This document shows, piece after piece, positions 37,801 through 48,800 of a stretch of DNA of 64,000 nucleotides (within the stretch, counting starts at the first letter, position 1; each line of letters opens with the position of its first letter). The notes below the pieces were generated by a model, which was not told where the DNA came from, searched no databases, and worked only from the letters and a program-made list of their open reading frames with translations. The position numbers and the translations under genes were made by a program. The stretch covers positions 32,291,913 to 32,355,912 of the forward strand of contig NC_133106.1 of NCBI RefSeq assembly GCF_022965805.1. The letters run 5' to 3'. This stretch comes from Primulina eburnea. Lineage: Eukaryota > Streptophyta > Magnoliopsida > Lamiales > Gesneriaceae.

Positions 37801-38605
37801 TTTCGCACGAGTTTTCATGGAACAATCTCTTGAATCGATGTCTTCTTAAGGTGTTTAGTTGAAAATTATTTTTAACATCTAATGTTGGATTTTTTGAGTT
37901 TAATGAATGAAAATTAAGCAAGTTAAAGGAAAAATCGAAATGAGAACACCGAGAGATAACTCCAACCTCGAACGCGCATAATAGACGTCCGGCGCCCAAA
38001 ACAAAACCAAGTTTATAAACAAATTTCCTATTTTATCTCTGTTCAATTTGTTAAAATATTGCGACACATTTTCCAAGAGTCGGTTGTTAGAGATGTATAA
38101 GTTAAAAACAAAACAAAAAATATATTTGAGACAATTTAAAAAAGAAACGAAATTTATATAATTGAGATAGAGTGCATATAAACCGATATTTTGAAATAAA
38201 TATACATCGTACGCTATTAAATTTGTGATCTTTTTTACCTTTTTTTTATGAAGATTAAATCCTTAACCACTACTTTTTGTTAGAGTTGTTAAAATAGGTT
38301 GTCCTCGTTGAGTTGGTCTGTCCCATCAAATAGACAGATTGAGTTGGTAATTTCTTAACACACCCAAATGTGGGGCCGCTCCCCAAATGTTGTTGGGTTG
38401 CGGGTCAGCTCGCCCCACGGCCCATTTTAACATATTTGTCATGAGTATGAACTGAGTAAACTTATCGGACTAACGCAGTGGTCTACAAATCATGTTAGTT
38501 ATATAAAACACACTAAGCAAACCATATGCGGCATATTCGCCTGAGAAACTATTGATAAAGAAAATCAAATCTATGGCCATTTGCCTTCAAGCGATCGATC
38601 ACTTA
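34850..38605. other. Intergenic DNA between HDA2 and the PIF/Harbinger-like element
   Basis: AT-rich, with one full GAGACGGTCTC repeat (36935-37118) and TCGAGCTCGAA-type words near 35,800. The longest frame (37724-37999, minus) has no recognisable domain. No other repeat ends or RNA genes were seen. Confidence 0.55.
36935..37118 (+). repeat. GAGACGGTCTC dispersed repeat, copy B
   Basis: About 184 bp with both arms: GTGTGAGACGGTCTCACG near the start and GAGATCGTCTCACAAGAGACC near the end. The interior carries TTTGGGTCAT, AAAAGTATTACTTTTTATGC, ATTGTGAATATCGGTAG and AGAGTTGACC. The layout is the same as in copies A, C and D. Confidence 0.75.
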
Positions 38606-39309
38606 GGCATAGTTTGGTACATGAGATAAGGGAGGGATTGATGAATAATCCTCCTTATCTCATGTTTGGTACATTTTTAAAAAGCTCATGATAATATCAT
38701 GGGCCCTTGATAAATAATTTTTTAGAAGGATAAAATATCCCTTCTATTAGGTATTATAATTTTTATTTAAGGATAAAATACACTACAAATGACTTAATTA
38801 CCCTCAATTTATAAATGATTTTTATAAATCAATGCTAGTAGGTAGAAATTAAAATCAAATAAATATTTTTATTTATTTTTATATATTATATAATATGATA
38901 ATTATATAAATGAATTCGAGATAATTATATAAATAATTTTTATAAATCTTAATAAAATTATTATCATCACCCCGATTAACATTAAAAATTGATATTTGAC
39001 TTGACTCACAAAATCAAGGGCTCAATTATCATATAATATAATATATAAAATTATGTAAAAATAAATAAATCATTGAAGCACTATCGGCGTATGAACAAAT
39101 AAAAATTATGAACTCAAGCAACAACTTTGAAATCATAAAATTTATTATGTTAAGGTTAATTTTGTCATTATAATATAATATATAAATTTAATCACTCTTA
39201 TTAAAATCATACCAAACATTAAATATAATATCATACATCTTCTTTATCCTTAACTTATCCTTATATTATATATCACATACTTATCCTATCATATATACCA
39301 AACTATGCC
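38606..39309. mobile_element. PIF/Harbinger (Tourist)-like non-autonomous element
   Basis: Inverted termini GGCATAGTTTGGTA (from 38606) and TACCAAACTATGCC (to 39309) are flanked by TTA on both sides (38603-38605 and 39310-39312). A 3-bp TTA target duplication with GGC...GTTTGGT ends is typical of PIF/Harbinger elements. The inner ends are also loosely inverted (GATAAG...CTTATC). The element is 704 bp and AT-rich with no transposase frame. It ends about 95 bp before the CBL10 TATA-like box. Confidence 0.8.
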
Positions 39310-39404
39310 TTACTGTACTAATTCGGACACCTAGAATGAATACTAGATTAATATTTATATAGATCCCATGATAAAGTAGAAGCCCAAACGTACTCCCTTG
39401 TCCC

Positions 39405-39411
39405 TATAAAA
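39405..39411 (+). promoter_or_regulatory. TATA-like box of the CBL10 gene
   Basis: TATAAAA lies 40 bp upstream of the chosen CBL10 ATG (39445). A start site at the usual 25-35 bp spacing would leave only a few bases of leader. Either the leader is very short, the ATG lies in a later exon, or this box is not the one used. Confidence 0.3.
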
Positions 39412-39444
39412 GAGTTACTCTGGCATGCGAGAGATACAATTCCG

Positions 39445-39781
39445 ATGGACTTGGGTTATTCTCTGGTAATTTACGAAGTTCTCGTACCCATCAACGCTTC
39501 ACTTACACTTAATTACATCATAATTAAACGTCAGCCTAACTCGCTGCCTCCTCATCATCATCATTATTAATTATGTTTTCAACTTAATTACAAGTTATGC
39601 ACGGTGGTGTTTCCGATAATCAAGATCGTCGAAGAGGTGATTTTTGCTTTCTCGGGTTGTTTTGAGTGCCGGAATTCGTTGTCCGGTTGCAAGAAACGAA
39701 GGCCGGGAAGTGAGGATTTCACTCCACTCTCTGAGGAATCTCTATGTATGGTAATTGTTTTGAAAGTTTTCATGTCTTTTT

Positions 39782-39830
<49 letters not shown>

Positions 39831-42800
39831 GCATCAATTGTGATAATTTTGCAGTTACAGTAAGTGATGTAGCCGTATTGTTTGAGTTGTTCAAGCAGTT
39901 GAGCAGTTCAATAATTGACGATGGCTTTATACAAAAGGTTTATTTTTGTGGCATTCCGATTTTATTAATTATTAGGACAACATTTAAATCTCAATTTACT
40001 ACTCATCGAGAGGCTTTTCCATTATTCATTTCTCACTAGTATGATCAATGATTTCTTTCTAAAAGAGTGAATGCCCACCTCAAACGACCAGGAAGCCAGG
40101 ACTTTATTAAAGTTTTATTATTATCCTTGTACAATTATGAAATTTTGGAGTGTAATGATGGTCTCTTCCAGATAGATCGAACAAAACATGACACTTTTGA
40201 TGTTATATATGTTCAAAGATTTGAGTTGCACTGTTGTGATCAGGGACGGATCCAGGAATAAGAGTTGGGGTGGGCTTGAACTCAATATGATAAGTTATAT
40301 ATTATTAAAAAAAAAAGTACATTATATCGTTCAACGAAGTTGTGCCTTACGGGATTTTAAAACATAAAATTCATCAATAATAGAATTTACATCAATATGT
40401 TTAGCTAAATCTCGTTCAATATAGAGTGTCAAACAATCGGCAAGAAAGTCATCCTCCATTTTATTGCGAAGTGCCGTCTTCACATGCTTCATTGCTGAAA
40501 AAGCCCGTTCAATAGTGGTAGTAGACACAGATAATGTCAAAACAAGATGAATCAATCTAGTCAACATAACATAAACACTTGACCGTCCACTCTCGGTCAA
40601 TTGCTGACACAACTCAACAAGTGTAGAAACCTTTAAATTCTGCATCACATCGAGTTTATAAATGTATCAATTCATACTTCAAAACAACAATTTCTTGATC
40701 TGTGAAATCTCCAGGATAAAACTTCTTCGCAAGCTTGCAAATATCATCACTGTTAAATGAGTCAAATGAATTTTTAGGATCTAAAGCTATACTAAGAGAA
40801 AGAAGTTTCACCGATGACTCATTGAACCGAGTATTTAACTCCATCAAAATGAAATCTATTGCTGCATTATAAACATCAAAGTGGTAATGATGTTCTATTG
40901 AATAAACCGTCGCTAATTAAAACCGCCGATCCACCTTTTTTTTATTTTTTAATAATGTAGCGACGGTTTTAGCAATAACCGTCGCTAATAATTGCGACGG
41001 TTTTTGATAAACCTGTCGCCGATCCACATCGGCGACAGGTTTACTAAAACCGTCGCAAAAGTAGCGACGGTTATCAAAAACCGTCGCTAAAACCGTCGCT
41101 AAATAAAAAAAATGGGCTGGGCTACAGCCCAGTATAGCCCTAGCGTAGATCCGTCTCTGGTTGTGATCAAATATAATTTTTAGTAAAACGACAAGCGTTC
41201 AGTCCTACAATTGATATCAGAGTCAAGATCATGATTTCGCTTCTGATTTATTTCAAGGAGTGCAATTATTTATAAGAAGATTGACGGAGTACTTCGAAAC
41301 ATGACTCATTTTATGACTATTTTTTAGATTTAGAACTTTATTTTAAAGCATGTGATACCAGGTACAGATATGGGAATTAGAGTCGTGGTAGACTTGAATT
41401 TAATATGATAAATTATATATGTAACAAAAAAGTCATTATATTATATTGCATCCTATAATTAAGGAGGTGAGTTGAGCTTTGGGTGTACCATACTCAGTTC
41501 ATTCCGGGGCGAACCAGTTTTGTTTGAGATTTGTTTATAAAGAAAAGGATGTTTGGGCTAAAAATAATTAATTATGAAAGCCCAATTAAATTATAAAAGC
41601 CCAATTAAATTATAAAAGCCCATAACAGATCAATTCAATTCTTATCGAATTAAACCGAGTACAACGTGGGAGGAAAGAAATGGAAATCGTGCGAAGGTAG
41701 TGGGAAAAATCATGGGCTCATGGGGGAGTGGAAGAAACTACCTTTCAAAGCGAAGAAAAAGAAGGGATCGGCAAACACTGAGAACTTCTACTCAACAACT
41801 CAACACAGACAAACTCTGCAAATATTCTCTGCAAATTTCCAGTCTTCAAGCATTATTTTTCAAGCTTTTCAATAGTTGTTCTAGCATTCACGTTTTAGAT
41901 TTCAGCAACAAATTATTATATTTTTCATGTCTTTGATGAATTCCTACAGTTTTGTAAATGCAAAATCATGTCAGGGGTTTATTTCCATCACTTTCCAATA
42001 GTTTTCTTAATTTTGGCATCGCATATGTTTTAGGAGATTAGAACCAACGATCAAATTTAGAATTTACCGTCGTTTGATTTTAGAAGTTAGATTTTTACCA
42101 TTTTCACACAAATCGGTGCACTTCGCACCTGGCACGCCCGCAACACCAAATATTGTGCAAACATATTTTTGGCACGCCCGGTGGGACCATCACTATGCCG
42201 CCAAGAAGAAAGGAAAACGTGAATCAGGAGGGTGGGGAGTCTCTGGCGAATCAAGAGGGAACTCAAGCGCCTCAGCCAGAACAACACGTTGTTGAACCAC
42301 AGGTTGAAGAAATGGATCTACAGATTTCTACTACTAATGACCAAGTCTCAAACAGGGTGATTGGAGAACTGACTGATACAAAGATTGAGGAAATCTCACT
42401 GGCATTATCTAAGGCGATGGCTGACTGTTTGAAATCCATTTTGTGTAAGCCGAGTAAGTCCCTTCGAGGAGAGCAAAATACTACTGGCAAAGAGGCTGAC
42501 CAGGGAAGCAACCAAGTTCATGAATCCGATCAGGGAGTTGGAGACTCAAGGGCTGGCGATCCCCGCCGCCCAGAGTGTACTCTCCCAAATCAGCCCGAAA
42601 GAAGGTACACACCACCTCACAAGAGAGAAGAAACCTTAGGAGGGAGAGCTCAGCCATATCCACGTACTCATGGAGTGGGGAGCTCGAAGCAACCAGTTGC
42701 TCAAGTGTTCAGCGTGACCAATCCTCTGTACCAACCGGGAGCTTATGATGACATATCGCACATGGATTATCCAGGAGGAGATGGAGGCTTCCCAGGGGGT

Positions 42801-45800
42801 AATTTTGGTTTAAATGCAGGGTTTCAAGCTCGGGGGGCAAATTACCATCACCAACTCCCCGCTCGGAATTTGCACGGGATTGATCCAGAAATGGTGAGAG
42901 AAGCTGTTCAAGAGTTATATGGTCCGGCCTTGAAACAGATTGGCCGCCCAGAGTTCCACAAACCATATCCAGACTACATTGACGTGAATAACCCGTACCC
43001 AAGGGGTTATAGAGTGCATGAGTTCAGTTTATTCTCCGGGGAGGATGGCCAGTCCAGCATGGAACACATAGCCAGATTCACCATCCAGTGCGGGGAATTA
43101 GCCAACTTGGAGAACTTCAACAATCTAAAGTTGCGGCTATTCCCAAATTCCCTCACTGGAACTGCATTCGCTTGGTATGCCTCGCTCCCCAGAAATTCAG
43201 TGATGAGTTGGCAAGAAATGGAAAGACAATTTCACATTCAATTCTATAGAACAGAGCCTGAAGTGTGCATTGCCGACTTATCCAGAGTCACTCAAAAGAA
43301 AGGAGAGTCTGTGGAATATTTCATAGACAGGTTCAAGAAGATGAAGAATAGGTGCAAGGTGTTCCTACCCGAGACTGAGTTCGTGAAGATGGCACAAAAG
43401 GGGCTAGATTTTGAATTAAGGAAGAAATTCCAGGGAATGGAGTTCAGGGATTTCTTTGAGCTAGCCGCCAAAGTGGCTGAATACGAAGAGCTTTTGAGGG
43501 AAGAGTCGTACAAGAAGAAAACTGCTATGGGGTCGTATTATCAAGAGGTGGAAGATGTGGCATTGGCGGAGATTCGGTCAGCTGGTTCTTGCACCGTTCC
43601 CCTGCTAAAAAAGAAGCCAGCAGAACCTGAAAAGAATAATAGCTCCCAACTCCCCAAAGACATGCACTATACTTTTGACACGTCAAAGACCGAGGAAATC
43701 TTCGATTTCTTGGTAAAGGAAAAATTCATCACATTCCCGCCTGATCATAAGATGCCACCTACAGAAGAGCTGAAGGGAAGAGAGTATTGTAAGTACCACA
43801 ACTCTTACAATCATGCTACGAAGTCTTGTTGGGCGTTCAAGAATATCTTGCAGGACAGAATTAACAAGGGAGTTGTGAAGTTCCCTAACAAACAAGAGTC
43901 TATGGCGGTGGATGACGATCCTTTTCCCCCCGTTGCTTTGGTTAATGTGAATATGACAGATTTGAGAGATCTTCTCAATGAGAAGAGAAGGCGATCTTTT
44001 GCAGTGAAAGACCGAGTGATCAAGAAATACTGGATTCCAAAGGGTCAATTGTTTGAAGCTCATGGAAGGCACAGTGTCGATGGAATGCCAATAGCCCAGC
44101 AGCGTTTCCCTAGAAGTGTTGGTGAATCCGCGGCCTTTAGGCCGAGGGATCAACATTTTCTTGAAAGACCAGTGATGGAGAAGCAATGGTTCAGAGGGAA
44201 GTCATCTCACAGTCATCACCAAAGGTATTCAAACAGGAGAAATGCATGTGAATTTGAGTCAAGGAGGGTGGAAACCAGAAAAGTATCAGCTGATCACGGC
44301 AGAGAACGGCGTTCATACGAAATCACAAAAGGAAAAATGATTGAGAACAGTGGAGTAAAGCCAAGATACGTTCTTCCAGCCAGAGGGGAGTTCAGTGAGT
44401 CTTGGAGAGTGGCCCAACACAAAAAGTCCCCTAGGCCACCGACTAGGACACAAAAGAGACGACTGTTGAGAGAAAGAGCTATTGCAAGAAGAGAGGAGTT
44501 CGCTAAGCTGAAGAATGAATCCAAAACTGATGTTCCAGTCTCCAATGAGCCAGTGGGGAGTAAATCTAAGTTTGGAAGATCGGCTACTGAGGACAAGTTT
44601 GTTGAAGACGATGATGATTTATTAAGCGAAGAGGATGATCAAGCAAGGAAATCAATTAATTTTCGCGTTGGGGAATTTCACATCACTGTGGATTGTGCCA
44701 CTGGAGTGGTGATACTACCCGAGATATTTAAAATGGTAGAAGAAGGGAACGGGGAGTTGATACCCCATGAATCGTCGCAAAAAGAAGATCAGGCAATTAA
44801 ACTCCCCGAAGGGAGTTCAAAAGTGATTATCAAGGAGGATCACCGAAACAAGCCTCAGCAGGTGATACTTGAAAAGCCTACACCGGCCATGACCAAGCAC
44901 ATAAGGCCGTTGTACATCAAAGCCCACTTGAATGGGAAGCCAGTGTCTAGAGTGTTGATTGACAATGGCTCAGCAGTGAACGTTCTCCCAGTAAGAATGT
45001 TGAAAAATCTAGGCAAAAATGAAGAAGACTTGATCCCTTCAGAAGTTTCGGTTGCTGCATTTACAGGGGAAACTACCAAGACCATTGGGGTACTCCCCGC
45101 CGATGTTACTGTGGGGAGTATGTCATCTTTATGTGCATTCTTCGTGGTAAACTCCTCCGCCAACTTCCAAGCGTTGTTAGGCAGAGATTGGATCCATGCA
45201 AACCAGTGCATACCATCCTCAATGCACCAACTGTTGTTATTTTGGAAGGGGGATGACGTGGAGGTCGTAGAAGCGGATGGACAACCGTTCCAAACAAGTG
45301 CAAGTGCAGTAGAAGCCAGATATTATAATGGGGATTTTGGGCCCATCAAAATCCGTAGCAATAGCAAGAAAGAAAATCCACTGTACATGCAAACACCAAC
45401 TCCAAGCTCGGTGTTGGAAAGAATCCTCAAACCTACCGTTATCGTGCCATCGAGGCCGATAATTCAGCCACTGATTGAGGAGATTGATGATTGATTCGAA
45501 CCAACGAGGAAAGGAGGTAGCTGCAACCTCTATATGGAAGGCACATGTGCAGCAAGTACTGGAAAAACTAAAGGAAGAGGAAGCATGGGACACTTATGGA
45601 ACTGAAGTGGTCCAAGAAGAAGAATACGAAAATGATGAGCTCCAAGTCGATGAGTTGTTGATGGCGCCATCTCAACTGGAAGATGGCCAACATGAAGTTC
45701 AAGACCCATTGGAAGAGATTAACTTGGGGGAGCTTGAGAATCCAAAAGTTGTATATGTGAGTAAGTTACTGGAAGAGCAGTTGAAGCAAGACTTGATCAG

Positions 45801-48800
45801 CATGTTGAAGGAATACAAAGATTGTTTTGCATGGGGTTATGATGACATGCCAGGGTTGGACCGAAAATTGGTCGAACATCGACTTCCACTCAAAGAAGGT
45901 TTCAAACCATTTCAACAGTCATCTCGTCGCATGTCAAAAGAAGTTGAATTGAAAGTGAAAGAGGAAGTTGAGAAATTGTTGAAGGCCAAGTTTATAAAGC
46001 CAATCCGATATACCGAGTGGCTTTCAAACATTGTGCCAGTAATGAAGAAGAATGGCAAGGTCAGAATATGCATCGACTTCCGAGACTTGAACTGTGCAAC
46101 TCCCAAAGATGTATATGTGATGCCGATACCTGATATGTTAATTGATTCAGTGGCTAAACATGAGTTGTTGTCTTTCATGGACGGATTCTCGGGCTACAAC
46201 CAAATCAAAATAGCCGAGACTGACACTCACAAAACAGCATTCAGATGCCCGGGAGCTGTTGGTACGTTTGAATGGCTTGTTATGCCATTCGGGCTAAAGA
46301 ACGCGGGAGCCACGTATCAAAGAGCCATGAACTCCATCTTTCATGACATGATAGGACATCATATTGAAGTATATATAGATGATATCGTTGTAAAGTCCAA
46401 ACAAGCTACTGATCACATTGAGCACTTGAGGAAAAGTTTCCAAAGAATGAGGCAACATGAATTAAAGTTAAATCCATTGAAATGTGCATTTGGCGTGAAG
46501 GCAGGAAACTTTCTGGGATTTCTTGTGCACCAGAGGGGAGTTGAAGTGGATAAGAACAAAGCCAAAGCTATTATGGAAGCAAATCCACCTAGGAACAAGA
46601 AAGAGTTGCAACGCTTCCTTGGGCAAGTGAATTACTTGAGGCGTTTTATTTCTAACCTTGCAGGGAAGACAAAGGAGTTTTCACAGCTGTTGAAGCTCAA
46701 AGACAGCGGGGAGTTCAAATGGGAAGAGTCGCATCAGAGGGCTTTTGATGTGATCAAGAGATATTTATCTAATCCACCTGTGCTTATGCCCCCCAGGTAT
46801 GGAATGCCCCTTAAATTATACATCTCTGCTGCTCATGAATCAATTGGGTGTCTACTAGTTCAAAATAATCATGAAGGAAATGAACAAGCCATCTATTATT
46901 TGAGTAGATTCCTTACTCCAGTAGAGGTAAAATACTCTGTGATTGAAAAGCTATGCTTAACGCTGTATTATGCATGTACTAAGTTAAGACATTATTTGAT
47001 TCAATCAAGAGTGTTTGTGGTGGCTAAAACCGATTTGATTAAATACATGCTTAATAGACCCATCCTCTCTGGGAGAATTGGCAAATGGTCTTTAGCGTTG
47101 GCCGAGTTTACATTGACATATTATCCCCAAAAATCAGTAAAAGGCCAAGCTATCGCCGATTTTTTAGCTGATCACCCTTCACTTGATGAGTTTATTGGAG
47201 AACAGGTTGGGTTTCCAGTTTGTGGAGTTGGAGTCCAACCCTGGGAGTTGAAGTTCGATGGATCAAGCACAGAAACAGCAGCTGGAGCTGGTATTGTGAT
47301 CACCTCCCCAAGAGGTGTGAAAACCGCTCTATCCTTCAATTTGGATTTCCCATGCACCAACAATCAAGCAGAATACGAAGCACTGGTCATTGGATTGGAA
47401 ATTCTGAAAGATCTAGGGGCAAGAGAATTATTGATATCAGGGGATTCTCAGCTGGTACTCAAACAGCTGTCAGGGGAGTTCAAATGCACAAGTTTGTCCT
47501 TGGCACCTTACTATACCGCCGCATCCCAACTTCTAGATGATTTCGAGGAAGTGTCATTAGTCCACGTCCCAAGACAAGAAAATTGGGAGGCAGACGAGTT
47601 GGCACAGGTTGCTTCGGGATTGAAGATGTCTCCAGAACTCACTCACAGACTAGTGTTGATTCAGAAGAAAAACCACCCTTCAATTCAGCAAAGAGGGATT
47701 CAGGTAGACACGCTCAACTTGGATGTAAATTTAGCTGGGGATTGGAGGGATGACATGAAAATGGTATTAGAATCAACCGGGAAAGATATTCCACATGGTT
47801 TAAAGATGAGAGCTCTTAATTACGTTTTAGTGGAGGGTGATTTGTACAGGAAAGGGTTAGATGGTCTGCTTCTCAGATGCATAGGCTTCCCAGAGGCTTT
47901 GGAGATCATGAAGCAAGTTCATGAGGGAGTGTGTGGAGCGCATCAATCTGGAATAAAGATGAGATGGTTGATAAGGAGGTATGGCTACTATTGGCCATCC
48001 ATCCTGAAAGATTGCATCAAGTATGCTAGGGGATGCCAGCCATGTCAGAAACATGGGAACATCCAAAGAATTCCAGCGGATGAACTTCACAGCGTTGTCA
48101 AACCATGGCCATTCAAAGGCTGGGCCATGGACTTAATAGGGAAAATCTACCCTTCATCATCTAAAGGCCACTCGTTCATCCTTGTGGCTACAGATTTTTT
48201 CACCAAATGGGTAGAAGCAGTGCCCTTGAAGAAAGCGGAGCAAGGGGATGTTATTAACTTTGTGAAAGAGAATATTATTCATAGATTTGGAATTCCAGAG
48301 TCATTGACCACAGATCAGGGAACTATGTTCACAGGCTCAGATATGAGGGAGTTTGCAGAAGACTATGGAATTAAATTGATAAACTCATCCCCTCATTACC
48401 CACAGTCCAACGGGCAAGCCGAAGCGTCAAATAAAGTGTTGATAAAGATTCTACAAAAGATGATGGAAGAGAATCCTAGGGATTGGCCAAGGCTATTATC
48501 AGAAACTTTGTGGGCATACAGGACATCCAAGAGGACTGCCACTGGAGTGAGCCCTTTTTCCCTTACCTTTGGCCATGATGCAGTGCTCTCATTGGAGATT
48601 ATGGTGCCATCAATGCGAGTGGCAAAGCAAAATGAACTTTCCCTTGAGCATTATAATGAAGCAATGATCATGGAACTAGAAGAACTAGATGAGTTGAGAA
48701 TCCAAGCGTACAATGCTTTGTTGTTACAAAAACAGAAAGTGGCAAGAATCTACAACAAAAGAGTTAACAAGAAAAGTTTCCATGAAGGAGAAATAGTGTG

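Larger units (their letters stand above)
40241..41159 (-). mobile_element. hAT-superfamily element (non-autonomous relic) in CBL10 intron 3
   Basis: Ends are CAGGGACGGATCC (from 40241) and GATCCGTCTCTG (to 41159), imperfect terminal inverted repeats of the hAT pattern. They are flanked by an exact 8-bp target duplication GTTGTGAT (40233-40240 and 41160-41167). The 919-bp interior holds the C-terminal part of a hAT transposase on minus and a long GC-rich foldback. Size and broken frame mean it cannot mobilise itself. Confidence 0.9.

Noticed and set aside
37724..37999. 91-codon minus-strand ORF in the HDA2-CBL10 gap
   Set aside because: No recognisable domain, no splice partners and odd composition; likely chance in repeat-derived DNA.
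40067..40261. 64-codon plus ORF at the hAT left border
   Set aside because: It runs across the target duplication into the hAT end, so it is not a gene.
41190..41260. TTGATATCAGAGTCAAGATC, resembling a copia-type primer-binding site
   Set aside because: No LTR ends or copia coding sequence nearby; a short match to a common repeat word.
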